The position numbers and the translations under genes were made by a program. Positions 20,043 to 30,637 of a stretch of 64,000 nucleotides of DNA are shown piece after piece. Origin of the DNA: Nocardioides sp. URHA0032 (GTDB taxonomy: Bacteria; Actinomycetota; Actinomycetes; Propionibacteriales; Nocardioidaceae); contig NZ_KK211159.1 of assembly GCF_000620645.1 (NCBI RefSeq), positions 329,177 through 393,176 of the forward strand. Direction: 5' to 3'. The notes beneath the pieces were generated by a model. The model was given only the letters and a program-made list of their open reading frames with translations, was not told where the DNA came from and did no database searches. The stretch's first letter is position 1; each line of letters begins with the position of its first letter.

Positions 20043-20378
20043 CTAGCTCGAGCGGTGCCGTCCCTCGGGGTCGATCTGTTCGGCCTCACGCAGGACGTCC
20101 TCCTGGCGGGCCTCCTCCTGGTGCAGGCCGTGGGTGGCCTCGGTCGCCCGCTGCTCGGCGCGCTCCGCCTCGGCGCGGGCGATCTCCGCGCGGGCCTCGG
20201 CCTCCGCGGCCTCCTGGCGCGCGACGTCGACCGAGGGCTCGTGGGCGGCGGCCTTGGTGCGCAGCTCTGCGGCCCGCTGGCGGTTCTGCTCCTGGCGGCG
20301 CCGGTTCAGCGTCACGACGACGGCGGCGATGATCGCCAGGATCACGACGATCACGATGATCCACACGATGACCTTCAT
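20043..20378 (-). CDS. Single-pass membrane protein with coiled coil
   Basis: The protein has 111 residues: a membrane helix at residues 2-24 (VIVWIIVIVVILAIIAAVVV) followed by a basic stretch and a long Ala/Glu/Arg-rich coiled coil to about residue 100. The topology predicts a membrane-tethered cytoplasmic rod. A GGGAGA site precedes the ATG at good spacing. Similar small proteins occur in many Nocardioides-type genomes without known function. It lies 17 bases upstream of the IclR gene on the same strand. Confidence 0.75.
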   Translation of the reverse strand: MKVIVWIIVIVVILAIIAAVVVTLNRRRQEQNRQRAAELRTKAAAHEPSVDVARQEAAEAEARAEIARAEAERAEQRATEATHGLHQEEARQEDVLREAEQIDPEGRHRSS

Positions 20379-20421
20379 CTGTTCTCCCTCTGTCTGGTCC
20401 CCGACGACGCCGTACCCCCTG

Positions 20422-21618
20422 TCAGCTCAGTTCACGCTCCTCGCGGACCGGTACCAGCGGCAGGGCGGCCAGGGGGAAGGCCGCCGCGAGCGCGAACGTC
20501 GCGGCGTACCCGGCGTGGGTGACGGCCAGCCCGGCCAGCGGTGGGACGGCGGAGGCGGCCAGGAACTGGGCGGTGTTCTGGATGCCGAGGGCGCGCCCGG
20601 ACCAGAACGGGCCGGCCCGCTCCGCGACCGCGGTGAACGCGAGCCCGTTGTCGGCGACGGTCACCAGCGTCGCCACCACGACGAGCAGGACGGCGACCGC
20701 CAGGTCGAGCGCGGCGGTGAGGCCGAGCAGCGCCATCGTCGCGGCCGCGGCGACCGACACCCAGCGCAGCGGCCGCATCCGGCCGCCGACCACGTCGGAG
20801 AGGTGGCCCACCCCGATCCGGCCGAGCGCGCCGACGACCTGGGCGACCGCGACCACGGTGCCCGCCGCGGCGGGCGACCAGTCCCGGTCCTGCACGAGCC
20901 AGACGAGGGCGAAGGTCCAGACGAGGAACTGCGGCACGACGAGCAGCACGGAGACACCGTGGATGCGGGCGAGGTAGGAGTCGCGGCGGTACGGGTTCTC
21001 CGCCGCGGCCACCGCCGACCGCTCCGGTCGCGGGGGGTCGACGACGACGACCGCGACCACGAGGGCCGCGAGGGCGCATGCGATGGTCGGCACCCAGATG
21101 GCGGCGTGCACGCCGGCGCCGTCGGCGACGACGGCGATCGAGATGGCGGCGACGCCGACGCCGACGGGCTGCGCCATCTGCCGGACGCCCATCGCGAGCC
21201 CGCGCCGCTCGGGCGGGAACCAGCCCACGACCACCCGCCCGCCGGCGGCATTCGTGCTCGCGGCGGCCGCGCCGGCGAGGAACAGCGTGACCACGAGCAG
21301 CGCCGTACCGCCGGAGAGGGCGGCCGCGAGCCCCGCGGCCGTGGTCGCGGCGAGCCCGGTGAGGAGGGTGAAGCGCTCGCCGCGCCGGTCCGCGACCGCG
21401 CCCCACGCCACCAGCGTGAGCATCACGCCGAGCGTCGGTGACGCGGCCACCAGGCCGGCCTCGGCGAGGGTCAGGCCGCTCGCGTGCAGCGCCGGGATGA
21501 GGAACGCCGGGCCGTGCACCATCACCGCGGTCGCGGCCTGGGCGAACGTGCTCGCGGCCAGCATCGCCCAACGACGCGCGGCGCCGACGGCGTGCGCGGG
21601 GCCGAGCGTCTGGGTCAC
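20422..21618 (-). CDS. MFS transporter
   Basis: A 398-residue major facilitator protein with about 12 hydrophobic helices and the MFS signature GAVADRRGERF between helices 2 and 3. It resembles the small prokaryotic NarK/CynX-like and drug-efflux subgroups without matching one clearly. The substrate is unknown. The GTG at 21618 is taken as the start because the first helix follows directly. It precedes the coiled-coil protein gene by 43 bases on the same strand. Confidence 0.85.
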   Translation of the reverse strand: MTQTLGPAHAVGAARRWAMLAASTFAQAATAVMVHGPAFLIPALHASGLTLAEAGLVAASPTLGVMLTLVAWGAVADRRGERFTLLTGLAATTAAGLAAALSGGTALLVVTLFLAGAAAASTNAAGGRVVVGWFPPERRGLAMGVRQMAQPVGVGVAAISIAVVADGAGVHAAIWVPTIACALAALVVAVVVVDPPRPERSAVAAAENPYRRDSYLARIHGVSVLLVVPQFLVWTFALVWLVQDRDWSPAAAGTVVAVAQVVGALGRIGVGHLSDVVGGRMRPLRWVSVAAAATMALLGLTAALDLAVAVLLVVVATLVTVADNGLAFTAVAERAGPFWSGRALGIQNTAQFLAASAVPPLAGLAVTHAGYAATFALAAAFPLAALPLVPVREERELS

Positions 21619-21688
21619 CCGACCCAGTCAACTCTCCCGCGCACGGCGTACGGCGCCGCGTCTCGTGGAGTGGTGTGTGAGAAAGCCG

Positions 21689-22948
21689 TCAGCGGATCTT
21701 GGCCTGGGCCACGCCCAGGTCGATCACCGCGCCGGTGCCGTCGAGCAGCGTGATCCGCAGGGCCACCACGGAGATGCCGAACTTCGACTTCTGGACGATG
21801 TTGCGCTCGAGCTTCGCCACGCCCGGGATCTCGATGACGTCGGAGTCGGGGAAGCTCTGCGGCTCGCCGTTGGCGGTGATGGTGCCGAGCGTCGTGCCGT
21901 CGGTGTTCGAGGTGGTCTTGCCGTTCTGGCGGGTGACGTTGGCCTGTCCGACGACGGCGTCGACGACGAGCTGTCCGTCACCGAGGTCGAGACCGGCCAC
22001 CGAGCCGCGCTCCATCGCCACGCTCTTGCCCGGGAGCTGCTTGCCCGACTGCTGGCTGCGCAGGCCTTGGACGATGATCTGGTCGCCGAGGTCCACGTCG
22101 GCGATCGCCTTCGTGTGCACCTCGCCGTCGGTGCCCTGGCAGGGCATCAGCGAGAGCGGGGTCCGCCCGCTGGTGACGCTGTCGTCCGCGGCCTTCGACC
22201 GGGTGGCCGAGGAGTAGCCGTGGAACGTGCCGTGCTTGATGCCGTCGAGCGCCTGGGCCGCCGCGTGGCCGACCGTGAGCCGGGTCGCCGACGGGATGAA
22301 GGTGACCCGGAGCGCGTTCGACTCGGCGGTCGCCCCGCTGTCGGCGACGGTCTTCTTGGACTGGCCGACGGTGATCCTGGCCAGGCCGGGGATCTCGACC
22401 GGCTGGCCGGGCGTCGGCAGCTCCAGCTCCTGCGCGTCACCGGTCGGCGACACGAACTGCAGCTCGCCGAGGTTCACCTTGGTCTCGGCGTGGAAACCCT
22501 TGTCGTCGTGCCAGGCGTGGGCGAGCGAGGTGATCGCGCTGATCCGGAGGGTGCCGAGCCCGCTCTGGGCGAGGACGACGTTCGCGGTGCGGTTGCGGGC
22601 GTACGAGTGGACACCACCGTCCTTGCGGGCGGTCCACAGGTCGGTGCGCACGCCGCTGACAGTGCCGGCGCCGCCCGGCAGGGCGGCCTGCGCCTCGTGG
22701 TTCTCGCGCTCCATCCCGACCTTGGTGCCACAGCCGATCGCCATGAAGGCGGTGTCGCGCGAGCCGGCGGGGACCTGGCCGCCGCTGGCGCGCGTGCCGT
22801 AGCCCGCGGCCTTGAGTGCGAAGCCGGCCTCGCGGCTGCTGCGCTCGATGGCCGTCTGCGCCGTGGCCGTGCCGGAGGCGGCCGTCAGGCCACCGGTCAG
22901 TAAGGTCGTAGCGGCGATCACCGCGGCCGTTCTGGTGAGGCGTGTCAT
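21689..22948 (-). CDS. Secreted protein, choice-of-anchor-like, function unknown
   Basis: The protein has 419 residues. A clear Sec signal peptide ends near residue 31 (SGTATAQT). The mature part is beta-rich and contains two similar halves, each with the order [11 protein letters not shown] / [17 protein letters not shown] strands and DLG segments, suggesting internal duplication. Few Cys are present. The pattern recalls actinobacterial choice-of-anchor P-type surface proteins, but I see no sorting motif. An AGGGAG site precedes the ATG. It is divergent from hutH. Confidence 0.65.
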   Translation of the reverse strand: MTRLTRTAAVIAATTLLTGGLTAASGTATAQTAIERSSREAGFALKAAGYGTRASGGQVPAGSRDTAFMAIGCGTKVGMERENHEAQAALPGGAGTVSGVRTDLWTARKDGGVHSYARNRTANVVLAQSGLGTLRISAITSLAHAWHDDKGFHAETKVNLGELQFVSPTGDAQELELPTPGQPVEIPGLARITVGQSKKTVADSGATAESNALRVTFIPSATRLTVGHAAAQALDGIKHGTFHGYSSATRSKAADDSVTSGRTPLSLMPCQGTDGEVHTKAIADVDLGDQIIVQGLRSQQSGKQLPGKSVAMERGSVAGLDLGDGQLVVDAVVGQANVTRQNGKTTSNTDGTTLGTITANGEPQSFPDSDVIEIPGVAKLERNIVQKSKFGISVVALRITLLDGTGAVIDLGVAQAKIR

Positions 22949-23142
22949 CTGCTGGTGCTCCCTGTGGTCGCGGCGTCCCCCGTGCAGGTCCCCGACGCCG
23001 AGTCGTCTGGTGTGTGGCTGTTGTTCCCCCCAACGGACCGTTCCATACCCGCGTTATGCCGGCGTGACGCACGTCTCGGATGCCAGACATCGGCCGGGGC
23101 GGCGCTCTGGTGGGGTGCCGGGGCGGGCAGGAGGATGGCGGC

Positions 23143-24675
23143 ATGGTCACTGTAGGAGTGGGGCCGGTGTCGCCCCAGGAGCTCGTGGCGGTCGCCCGCG
23201 ACGGTCAGCCCGTCCAGCTGGGCGAGGATGCGCTGGCGGCGATCGCCCGCGCTCGCGACGTCGTCGAGGAGCTGGCCGCGGCGGAGACCCCGACGTACGG
23301 CGTCTCGACCGGGTTCGGCGCCTTGGCGACCCGCCACATCCCGACCGGGATGCGCGCCCAGCTGCAGCGCTCGCTGGTCCGCTCGCACGCCGCAGGCTCC
23401 GGGCCCGAGGTCGAGCGCGAGGTGGTGCGCGCGCTGATGCTGCTGCGGCTGTCGACCCTGGCGACCGGTCGCACCGGCATCCGGGTGGAGACCGCCCAGC
23501 TGCTCGCCGGCCTGCTCGCGCACGGCATCACGCCGGTGGTGCGGGAGTACGGCTCGCTCGGCTGCTCCGGCGACCTGGCACCGCTCTCGCACTGTGCGCT
23601 CGCGCTGATGGGCGAGGGCAGCGTGCGCGACGCCTCCGGCGCGCTGCTGCCCGCCGCCGAGGCGCTCTCCGCGGCCGGCCTGGAGCCGGTGGAGCTCGCC
23701 GCCAAGGAGGGGCTGGCGCTGATCAACGGCACCGACGGCATGCTCGGCATGCTGGTGCTGGCGATCGAGGACCTGCGGATGCTGCTGCGCACCGCGGACA
23801 TCGCCGCGGCGATGTCGGTGGAGGGCCAGCTCGGCACCGACCGGGTGTTCGCACCGGAGCTGCAGGCGATCCGGCCGCACCCGGGCCAGGCACTGTCCGC
23901 CGCCAACCTCACGCGACTGCTCGCCGACTCCGGCGTCGTCGCCTCGCACCGGGGCCCGGACTGCAACCGGGTGCAGGACGCCTACTCGCTGCGGTGCTCG
24001 CCGCAGGTGCACGGCGCCGCCCGCGACACCGTGGACCACGCCGCGCTCGTCGCCGGCCGCGAGCTCGCCGCGGCCGTGGACAACCCCGTCGTCGTCGGCG
24101 ACCGCGTCGAGTCGAACGGCAACTTCCACGGCGCGCCCGTGGCGTACGTGCTCGACTTCCTCGCCATCGTCGCCGCGGACGTGGCCTCGATCAGCGAACG
24201 GCGTACCGACCGCTTCCTCGACAAGGCACGCAACCACGGGCTGCCGCCGTTCCTCGCCGACGACCCGGGCGTCGACAGCGGGCACATGATCGCCCAGTAC
24301 ACGCAGGCCGCGATCGTGTCCGAGCTGAAGCGGCTCGCCGTACCCGCCTCGGTCGACTCGATCCCCTCCAGCGCCATGCAGGAGGACCACGTGTCGATGG
24401 GATGGTCCGCCGCGCGCAAGCTCCGTCGCGCCGTCGACGGGCTGACCCGGGTGGTCGCGATCGAGGTGCTGACCGCCGCCCGCGCGCTCGACCTGCGCGC
24501 GCCGCTGGTGCCGTCGCCGGCGACCGCTGCCGTCGTCGGCCTGCTCCGCTCCTCCGGCATCGAGGGCCCCGGCCCCGACCGCCACCTGTCGCCCGAGATC
24601 GAGACCGCCGTCGGGCTGGTCGCGTCGGGCGCCGTCCTCTCAGCCGCCGAGTCCGTGATCGGAGAACTGTCGTGA
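23143..24675 (+). CDS. hutH: Histidine ammonia-lyase
   Basis: This 510-residue enzyme converts L-histidine to urocanate and ammonia, the first step of histidine degradation. The prosthetic-group motif reads [14 protein letters not shown]; the cyclising tripeptide is Cys141-Ser142-Gly143 instead of the usual Ala-Ser-Gly, a variant that I recall from other actinobacterial HutH proteins. Other conserved segments are NGTDGML and [10 protein letters not shown] 23143 has AGGAGG at good spacing. Its stop overlaps the hutU start (GTGA), so the two are coupled. Confidence 0.95.
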   Translation: MVTVGVGPVSPQELVAVARDGQPVQLGEDALAAIARARDVVEELAAAETPTYGVSTGFGALATRHIPTGMRAQLQRSLVRSHAAGSGPEVEREVVRALMLLRLSTLATGRTGIRVETAQLLAGLLAHGITPVVREYGSLGCSGDLAPLSHCALALMGEGSVRDASGALLPAAEALSAAGLEPVELAAKEGLALINGTDGMLGMLVLAIEDLRMLLRTADIAAAMSVEGQLGTDRVFAPELQAIRPHPGQALSAANLTRLLADSGVVASHRGPDCNRVQDAYSLRCSPQVHGAARDTVDHAALVAGRELAAAVDNPVVVGDRVESNGNFHGAPVAYVLDFLAIVAADVASISERRTDRFLDKARNHGLPPFLADDPGVDSGHMIAQYTQAAIVSELKRLAVPASVDSIPSSAMQEDHVSMGWSAARKLRRAVDGLTRVVAIEVLTAARALDLRAPLVPSPATAAVVGLLRSSGIEGPGPDRHLSPEIETAVGLVASGAVLSAAESVIGELS

Positions 24676-26315
24676 AGGAAGTACGTGCCGCCCGTGGCAC
24701 CGAGCTGACCGCCCGGTCGTGGCAGACCGAGGCCCCCCTGCGGATGCTGATGAACAACCTCGACCCCGAGGTGGCCGAGCGCCCGGAGGACCTGGTCGTG
24801 TACGGCGGCACGGGCAAGGCCGCCCGCTCGTGGGAGGCGTACGACGCGCTGGTGCGCACCCTCACGACGCTCGGCGACGACGAGACGATGCTCGTGCAGT
24901 CCGGCAAGCCGGTCGGCGTGATGAGGACGCACCCGTGGGCGCCGCGGGTGCTGATCGCGAACTCGAACCTGGTCGGCGACTGGGCGAACTGGGAGGAGTT
25001 CCGCCGGCTCGAGGACCTCGGCCTCACGATGTACGGCCAGATGACCGCCGGGTCGTGGATCTACATCGGCACCCAGGGCATCCTCCAGGGCACCTTCGAG
25101 ACCTTCGCGGCCGTCGCCGACAAGAAGTTCGGCGGGACGCTGGCCGGCACTATCACCGTGACCGCCGGCCTCGGCGGGATGGGCGGCGCGCAGCCCCTGG
25201 CGGTGACCATGAACGACGGCGTCGCGATCTGCATCGAGTGCGACGACTCGCGCATCCAGCGCCGGATCGACCACCGCTACCTCGACGTCCGAGCCGCCTC
25301 GCTGAAGGAGGCCGTCGAGTTGGCGGTCGCCGCGCGGGACGAGCGTCGCGGGCTCTCGATCGGGGTGCTCGGCAACGCGGCCGAGCTGCTGCCGCGGCTG
25401 CTCGAGATGGAGGCGCCGATCGACGTCGTCACCGACCAGACCTCGGCGCACGACCCGCTCTTCTACCTGCCGGCCGGGGTGCCGTTCGAGGAGTGGGAGG
25501 CGCGGCGTACCGCCGACCCCGAGGGCTTCACCAAGGAGGCCCAGGCCTCGATGGCCACCCACGTCCGGGCGATGGTCGAGTTCCAGGACCGGGGCGCCGA
25601 GGTCTTCGACTACGGCAACTCGATCCGTGACGAGGCGCGCAAGGGCGGCTACGACCGCGCCTTCGAGTTCCCGGGCTTCGTCCCGGCCTACATCCGGCCG
25701 CTGTTCTGCGAGGGCAAGGGCCCGTTCCGCTGGGCCGCCCTGTCCGGCGACCCCGCCGACATCGCCGCGACGGACCGCGCGATCCTCGAGCTCTTCCCGG
25801 AGAACGAGCGGCTGCGGAAGTGGATCACGATGGCCCAGGAGAGGGTCCACTTCCAGGGCCTGCCGGCGCGGATCTGCTGGCTCGGGTACGGCGAGCGCCA
25901 CCTCGCCGGCCTCAAGTTCAACGAGATGGTGGCGTCGGGCGAGCTGAAGGCGCCGATCGTGATCGGCCGCGACCACCTCGACTGCGGGTCGGTCGCGTCG
26001 CCGTACCGCGAGACCGAGGCGATGCTCGACGGCTCGGACGCCATCGCGGACTGGGCGATCCTGAACGCGCTGGTGAACACCGCGTCGGGCGCGACCTGGG
26101 TGTCGTTCCACCACGGTGGTGGCGTCGGCATGGGTCGCTCGCTGCACGCCGGCCAGGTCTGCGTCGCCGACGGGACCCCGCTCGCGGCCGAGAAGATCGA
26201 GCGGGTGCTCACCAACGACCCGGGCATGGGCGTGATCCGCCACGTGGACGCCGGCTACGACCGCGCGGTGGAGGTCGCGAACGACCGCGGCGTTCGGATT
26301 CCCGTGTCAGAGTGA
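24672..26315 (+). CDS. hutU: Urocanate hydratase
   Basis: This 547-residue NAD-dependent enzyme hydrates urocanate to imidazolonepropionate, the second histidine-degradation step. It matches the family along its length: [41 protein letters not shown] (NAD binding), and the active-site region [16 protein letters not shown] with the essential Cys near residue 437. GTG 24672 overlaps the hutH stop by 4 bases and is preceded by GGAG. HutI for the next step lies 11 kb away in this window, so the pathway is split between two loci. Confidence 0.95.
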   Translation: MKEVRAARGTELTARSWQTEAPLRMLMNNLDPEVAERPEDLVVYGGTGKAARSWEAYDALVRTLTTLGDDETMLVQSGKPVGVMRTHPWAPRVLIANSNLVGDWANWEEFRRLEDLGLTMYGQMTAGSWIYIGTQGILQGTFETFAAVADKKFGGTLAGTITVTAGLGGMGGAQPLAVTMNDGVAICIECDDSRIQRRIDHRYLDVRAASLKEAVELAVAARDERRGLSIGVLGNAAELLPRLLEMEAPIDVVTDQTSAHDPLFYLPAGVPFEEWEARRTADPEGFTKEAQASMATHVRAMVEFQDRGAEVFDYGNSIRDEARKGGYDRAFEFPGFVPAYIRPLFCEGKGPFRWAALSGDPADIAATDRAILELFPENERLRKWITMAQERVHFQGLPARICWLGYGERHLAGLKFNEMVASGELKAPIVIGRDHLDCGSVASPYRETEAMLDGSDAIADWAILNALVNTASGATWVSFHHGGGVGMGRSLHAGQVCVADGTPLAAEKIERVLTNDPGMGVIRHVDAGYDRAVEVANDRGVRIPVSE

Positions 26316-26319
26316 GCGC

Positions 26320-27330
26320 GTGACGACCCAACCGGTCCGGTCCCGGGCCACGCTGACCGACATCAGCTCCCGCGCGTGGGAGCACCCCGCCGACCGGGGC
26401 GCGCTGGTCGCGCTGCGGAAGCTCAAGGGCTTCGACACGATCCTCAAGGCGATGGCCGGGCTCTTCAACGAGCGCGCCGTGCGCCTGGTGTTCCTGGGCT
26501 CGGCCGTCCGCGCGGACGAGCGCCAGTTCGCGAACCTGCACCGGATCCTCAGCGAGGTCGGCCGCACGCTCGACGCGCCGGAGCTGCCCGAGCTGTACGT
26601 CGTCGCCAACCCGGCGTTCGGCGCCCTCACGATCGGCATGAACAAGCCGTTCATCGTGCTCAACTCGGGACTCGTGGACCTGCTCGACGAGGAGGAGCTG
26701 CGCTTCGTCGTCGCCCACGAGCTCGGCCACGCGATGAGCGGCCACGCGGTCTACCAGACCCTGCTGCAGCGGATGATCCAGCTCAGCGGCGTGCTCGCGG
26801 CGATCCCCGCAGGTGGCCTCGGGCTGCGCGCGATCATGGCGGCGCTGTACGAGTGGTCGCGCAAGGCCGAGCTGTCCGCCGACCGCGCCGGCCTGCTCGC
26901 GACCCAGGACCCGGCGACGGCGTTCCGCGTGCACATGCAGCTCGCCAGCGGCGGTCACCTCGACGACCTGGACACGACGTCGTTCTTCGCCCAGGGCCAG
27001 GAGTACGACGACGCCGACCTGCGCGACTCCGTGCTCAAGCTGCTCCTGATCGAGAACCGCTCGCACCCGTTCGCCGTGGTGCGGGCGAGCGAGCTCCGCA
27101 AGTGGGTCGACTCCGGCGAGTACACGCGGATCCTCACGGGTGAGTACCCCCGCCGGCAGGACGACGACCAGGCGAAGGTGACCGAGGCCGCGGCCGAGGC
27201 GGCGCGCAGCTACTCCGACGCCTTCAGGCAGAGCCAGGACGCGCTCGGCAAGATGGTGCACGACGTCGCCGGAGTGCTCGGCAGCGTGAAGCTCTGGCTG
27301 GACGAGCAGCTGCGCCGGGGCCAGGACTGA
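26320..27330 (+). CDS. M48-family zinc metallopeptidase
   Basis: The protein has 336 residues. The zinc-binding HELGH is at about residues 132-136 and the third-ligand segment EWSRKAELSADRAGL follows around 185, the order seen in M48 (HtpX/Ste24-like) peptidases. Only one or two weakly hydrophobic stretches are present (about 150-170), so it may be peripheral rather than fully membrane-embedded. The C-terminal third is helical. It starts 4 bases after hutU and may share its transcript, although no metabolic link is apparent. Confidence 0.85.
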   Translation: MTTQPVRSRATLTDISSRAWEHPADRGALVALRKLKGFDTILKAMAGLFNERAVRLVFLGSAVRADERQFANLHRILSEVGRTLDAPELPELYVVANPAFGALTIGMNKPFIVLNSGLVDLLDEEELRFVVAHELGHAMSGHAVYQTLLQRMIQLSGVLAAIPAGGLGLRAIMAALYEWSRKAELSADRAGLLATQDPATAFRVHMQLASGGHLDDLDTTSFFAQGQEYDDADLRDSVLKLLLIENRSHPFAVVRASELRKWVDSGEYTRILTGEYPRRQDDDQAKVTEAAAEAARSYSDAFRQSQDALGKMVHDVAGVLGSVKLWLDEQLRRGQD

Positions 27331-27587
27331 GCGGCTCCCGCAGCCTCGTCGAGCTCCTCGACCGGTTCCCTGAGGGCTGGTCCGAGGCGACGTACGACGG
27401 CCGCCGGTACGGCGTCACCAAGACGCTGCGTGCCGGCGGCCGTGCGGTGTCGCTGTACGCCGAGGCCCTGGACGGCTCCGACGTGGTCAGCACCAACGCG
27501 TACCTGACGACGGTGGCCCAGGAGCTCCGCCCGTGCGAGATGCCCGCGGCGAAGGTCCTGGACTTCCTGGAGCGCGCGGAGCGCTAG
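27327..27587 (+). CDS. 86-aa protein with probable CTG start
   Basis: The frame from 27327 is clearly coding: nearly every third base is G or C, it stays open to TAG 27585-27587, and it gives a globular sequence (SLVELLDRFPEGWSEATYDG, then YGVTKTLRAGGRAVSLYAEA). No ATG, GTG or TTG starts it; a CTG overlapping the stop of the M48 gene as CTGA is the best candidate, the same arrangement as at 42681. I do not recognise the family. The unusual start explains why it is easily missed. Confidence 0.55.
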   Translation: MSGSRSLVELLDRFPEGWSEATYDGRRYGVTKTLRAGGRAVSLYAEALDGSDVVSTNAYLTTVAQELRPCEMPAAKVLDFLERAER

Positions 27588-27727
27588 TAGACCCTCCGCC
27601 GGGTGCCGCCCATCGGCACCAGGTTCAGGATCAGGCCGACGACCAGCAGGATCGCGCCGATGGTGGTGAGCACCGGGATGTTCGCCAGCAGGCCGATGAT
27701 CAAGAGGATCAGACCGAGAATCACCAT
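27584..27727 (-). CDS. 47-aa hydrophobic membrane protein (DUF6131-like)
   Basis: A very short membrane protein: one long or two short hydrophobic helices (MVILGLILLIIGLLANIPVL, then a second stretch to about residue 37) and a tail ending GGTRRRVY. GGGAGG lies 7 bases before the ATG. Proteins of this size and pattern are common in actinobacteria (DUF6131 as I recall) and have no known function. Its stop overlaps the stop of the convergent 86-aa gene by 4 bases. Confidence 0.75.
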   Translation of the reverse strand: MVILGLILLIIGLLANIPVLTTIGAILLVVGLILNLVPMGGTRRRVY

Positions 27728-27799
27728 TTCCGTACCTCCCTGTGAGTGTCCCAGGAGGTGCGTACCCAGCGCGGCGTCCGCCGCAAACCTTCCGGTGGA

Positions 27800-28663
27800 T
27801 CAGCCCAGGGCCCGGATCGCCTCGTCGATCGCGAGCGTGCGACGGGCGGACTCCACGTGGAGGTTCTCGACCATCCTGCCGTGGTAGGTGACCACGCCAG
27901 AGCCCTGCCCGTCCTCGAACGCGGCGATCAGGCCGCGCGCGTCCTCGACGGCCTGCTCGGAGGGGGCGAAGGCGGCGTTGGCGCCGTCGACCTGGCCGGG
28001 GTGGATGAGGGTCTTGCCGTCGAAGCCCATCTCGCGGCCCTGCCGGCACTCCGCGAGGAAGCCGTCGGTGTCCTGCACGTCGTTGTAGACGCCGTCGAGG
28101 ATCGCGATGCCGGCGGCGCGCGCTGCCAGCAGCGCGGTGTGCAGGCTGGGAAGGATCGGGGCGCGGCCGGGCACGTGCTCGGCGTACAGCTCCTTGACCA
28201 GGTCGTTGGTGCCCATCACCAGCGTGCTGAGCCGCTCGGACGCGCGGGCGATCGCGAGCGCGTCGAGGATCGCGACCGGCGTCTCGACCATCGCCCAGAC
28301 GGTGGTGTGGTCCGGGGCGCCGTACCGCTCGAGCGCGTCGACGAGCTGCTGCACCTCGGCGGCGCTGTCGACCTTGGGCACGACGACCGCGGCCGGGCCG
28401 GCCTGCGCGGCGGCCGCGAGGTCGGCCTCGTGCCACTCGGTGCCGATGCCGTTGACGCGGATGGTGACGGTGCGCCGGCCGTAGTCGCCGCTGGCGGCGG
28501 CCGCGCAGGCGGCCTCCCGCGCCGCCGGCTTGGCGTCCGGGGCGACGGCGTCCTCGAGGTCGAGGATCAGGCCGTCGCAGGCGATGGACTTCGCCTTCTC
28601 CAGCGCGCGCTCGTTCGAGCTCGGCATGTAGAGGACGCTGCGGAGGGGAAGGAAGTCGCTCAC
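27800..28663 (-). CDS. CoA ester lyase, CitE/HpcH-HpaI family
   Basis: The 287-residue protein has the TIM-barrel fold of CitE-like lyases: [18 protein letters not shown] (CoA-site start), DLEDAV, metal-ligand Glu in [17 protein letters not shown], and [13 protein letters not shown] near the end. Members cleave citryl-, malyl- or methylmalyl-CoA, or hydrolyse malyl-CoA. The GTG start at 28663 overlaps the stop of the second, larger lyase gene (GTGA). Two such lyases in tandem recall the Mcl1/Mcl2 (lyase plus thioesterase) pair of the ethylmalonyl-CoA pathway; the exact reaction here is inference. Confidence 0.85.
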   Translation of the reverse strand: MSDFLPLRSVLYMPSSNERALEKAKSIACDGLILDLEDAVAPDAKPAAREAACAAAASGDYGRRTVTIRVNGIGTEWHEADLAAAAQAGPAAVVVPKVDSAAEVQQLVDALERYGAPDHTTVWAMVETPVAILDALAIARASERLSTLVMGTNDLVKELYAEHVPGRAPILPSLHTALLAARAAGIAILDGVYNDVQDTDGFLAECRQGREMGFDGKTLIHPGQVDGANAAFAPSEQAVEDARGLIAAFEDGQGSGVVTYHGRMVENLHVESARRTLAIDEAIRALG

Positions 28664-29739
28664 GCCTCCACCTCGTCGTACTGCTTCTTCAGCTCGGGGT
28701 CGATGGCGGCGAGCTGCTCCGCGAGCTCGACCATCACCAGGCACTGCTTGAGGGACGCGTCGTCCTCCATCTTGCCGTCGAGCATCACCGCACCGGTGCC
28801 GTCGCCCATCGCGGCGACCACGCGCCGCGCGTGCGCGACGTCGGCGACGCTGGGGCTGAAGACACGGTTGGCGATGGTGACCTGCTTGGGGTGCAGGCTC
28901 CAGGCGCCCACGCAGCCGAGCAGGTAGGCGTTGCGGAACTGGTCCTCGCACGCGACCACGTCGGCGATGTCGCCGAACGGGCCGTAGTAGGGGTAGATCC
29001 CGTGCATCGCGCACGCGTCGACCATCCGCGCGATCGTGTAGTGCCACAGGTCCTGCTGGTACGTCGCGCGGCTGGCCTCGATGTTCGCCACGCCGTTCTC
29101 GCTCGGCGGGTCCTCGCGGACCAGGTAGCCGGGGTGACCGCCGCCGACCCGCGTGGTCTTCATCCGCCGGTCGGCGGCGAGGTCGGCCGGGCCGAGGGAG
29201 ACGCCCTGCATGCGCGGGCTGGCGCCGCAGATCTCCTCGACGTTCGCGACGCCGCGGGCGGTCTCGAGGATCGCGTGCACGAGGACCGGCTTCTGCAGGC
29301 CGGCCCTGGCCTCGAGCTGGGCGAGCAGCCGGTCGACGTAGTGGATGTCCTCGGCGCCCTGCACCTTCGGCACCATCACGACGTCGAGCTTGTCGCCGAT
29401 CTGCGGGACGAGCGTGGTGAGGTCGTCGAGGACCCACGGGCTGTCGAGCGCGTTGACGCGGGTCCACAGCTGGGTCGGGCCGAAGTCGGTCTCCTGGGCG
29501 ATCTTCACCAGGCCGTCCCGGGCGGCGACCTTGTTGTCGGCCTTGATCGCGTCCTCGAGGTTGCCGAGCAGCACGTCGACGGTGCCCACCATGTCCGGCA
29601 CCTTCGCGGCCATCTTCGGGTTGCTCGGGTCGAAGAAGTGGATCGCCCGGCTGGGCCGCGCCGGGATCTCGGTGAGGGGGGTCGGTGCGCCCACCGCCAG
29701 GGGCCGGAAGAAGTCCTTCGCGCTGCGGGATCCGCTCAT
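28660..29739 (-). CDS. Malyl-CoA / methylmalyl-CoA lyase-like (HpcH/HpaI family)
   Basis: The 359-residue protein has the longer form of the CitE/malyl-CoA lyase fold: [49 protein letters not shown] with the catalytic Glu, [13 protein letters not shown], and [10 protein letters not shown]. It resembles L-malyl-CoA/beta-methylmalyl-CoA lyases that split these thioesters to glyoxylate plus acetyl- or propionyl-CoA. It is coupled to the second lyase downstream. A TACC-N4-GGTA-type operator lies 26 bases upstream, shared with beta-oxidation genes elsewhere in the window. Confidence 0.85.
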   Translation of the reverse strand: MSGSRSAKDFFRPLAVGAPTPLTEIPARPSRAIHFFDPSNPKMAAKVPDMVGTVDVLLGNLEDAIKADNKVAARDGLVKIAQETDFGPTQLWTRVNALDSPWVLDDLTTLVPQIGDKLDVVMVPKVQGAEDIHYVDRLLAQLEARAGLQKPVLVHAILETARGVANVEEICGASPRMQGVSLGPADLAADRRMKTTRVGGGHPGYLVREDPPSENGVANIEASRATYQQDLWHYTIARMVDACAMHGIYPYYGPFGDIADVVACEDQFRNAYLLGCVGAWSLHPKQVTIANRVFSPSVADVAHARRVVAAMGDGTGAVMLDGKMEDDASLKQCLVMVELAEQLAAIDPELKKQYDEVEA

Positions 29740-29764
29740 GCGCCGGAACGTAGCAGCGGATCGC

Positions 29765-29776
29765 TACCCGTCGGTA
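29765..29776. promoter_or_regulatory. TACC-N4-GGTA operator upstream of the lyase pair
   Basis: TACCCGTCGGTA lies in the 52-base gap between the lyase start (29739) and the dehydrogenase stop (29792). It differs from the acyl-CoA dehydrogenase site TACTCGTCGGTA by one base, which argues that the lyases have their own promoter under the same regulator. Confidence 0.5.
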
Positions 29777-29791
29777 TGACGGATCTGACAG

Positions 29792-30637
29792 TCAGCCGTA
29801 GGTGTAGAAGCCGCGGCCGGTCTTCCGGCCGAGCAGGCCGGCGTCGACCATGCGCTGCAGGAGCGGCGGGGCGGCGTACAGCGGCTCCTTGAACTCCTCG
29901 TACAACGACTCCGCGACCGCCTTCGTGGTGTCCAGGCCGATCAGGTCGGCCAGCGCCAAGGGACCCTGCGGGTGCGCGGCGCCGAGCACCAGGCCGCGGT
30001 CGATGTCCTCGGCGGAGGCGAAGCCGGACTCGAACATCCGGATCGCGGAGAGGATGAACGGGATCAGCAGCGCGTTGACCACGAAGCCGGCGCGGTCCTG
30101 GCAGTCGATCGCCTGCTTGCCCAGCCCGTCCTGCACCCACGCCCGCGACCGCTCGGTCGTGTCGCCGGAGGTGAGCAGGGAGGGCACCAGCTCGACCAGC
30201 TGGAGCACCGGCACCGGGTTGAAGAAGTGGATGCCGATGACCTGCTGGGGCCGCGAGGTCACCACGCCCAGCTTCATGATCGGGATCGAGGAGGTGTTGG
30301 AGGCGAGGATCGCGTCCGGGGTCGTGACGATCGTGTCGAGCTGCCGGAACAGCGCGACCTTGGCGGCCTCGTCCTCGACGATCGCCTCGACCACGACGTC
30401 GCGGTCGGCGACGGCGTCCAGGTCGGTGACGACCCGGACCCGGCCCAGGACCTCGTCGACCGAGTCGATCTTGCCCTTCGCGGCGGCGCGCTCCAGCGAC
30501 CTCTCCAGCCGGCCGAGCGCGGCCTTCGCCGCTTCCTCGCCGGACTCGACGACCACCACGTCCTGGCCGGCGCGCGCACTGACCTCGGCGATGCCGGAGC
30601 CCATCAGGCCGCCGCCGACCACACCCATGTTCTTCAT
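29792..30637 (-). CDS. 3-hydroxybutyryl-CoA dehydrogenase
   Basis: This 281-residue NAD(P)-dependent enzyme oxidises or reduces short 3-hydroxyacyl-CoA. The Rossmann motif GGGLMGSGIAE is at residues 8-18, the NTSSIPI and HFFNPVPVLQLVE segments carry catalytic His and Asn/Ser residues, and the C-terminal domain ends GRKTGRGFYTYG, all typical of FadB2/Hbd. GGGAGGG lies just upstream. The ATG overlaps the stop of the DUF1992 gene (ATGA). With the malyl-CoA-type lyases next door it probably takes part in short-chain acyl-CoA or polyhydroxybutyrate-related flux. Confidence 0.9.
   Translation of the reverse strand: MKNMGVVGGGLMGSGIAEVSARAGQDVVVVESGEEAAKAALGRLERSLERAAAKGKIDSVDEVLGRVRVVTDLDAVADRDVVVEAIVEDEAAKVALFRQLDTIVTTPDAILASNTSSIPIMKLGVVTSRPQQVIGIHFFNPVPVLQLVELVPSLLTSGDTTERSRAWVQDGLGKQAIDCQDRAGFVVNALLIPFILSAIRMFESGFASAEDIDRGLVLGAAHPQGPLALADLIGLDTTKAVAESLYEEFKEPLYAAPPLLQRMVDAGLLGRKTGRGFYTYG

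Noticed and set aside
21083..22903. A 606-residue plus-strand frame opposite the MFS and secreted-protein genes
   Set aside because: Low-complexity Ala/Arg/Gly translation with no motif; the minus-strand genes have a signal peptide, membrane helices and ribosome sites.
22949..23142. A hut operator upstream of hutH (GATGCCAGACATC)
   Set aside because: Only 4-base arms and no second copy near the other hut genes; too weak to call.
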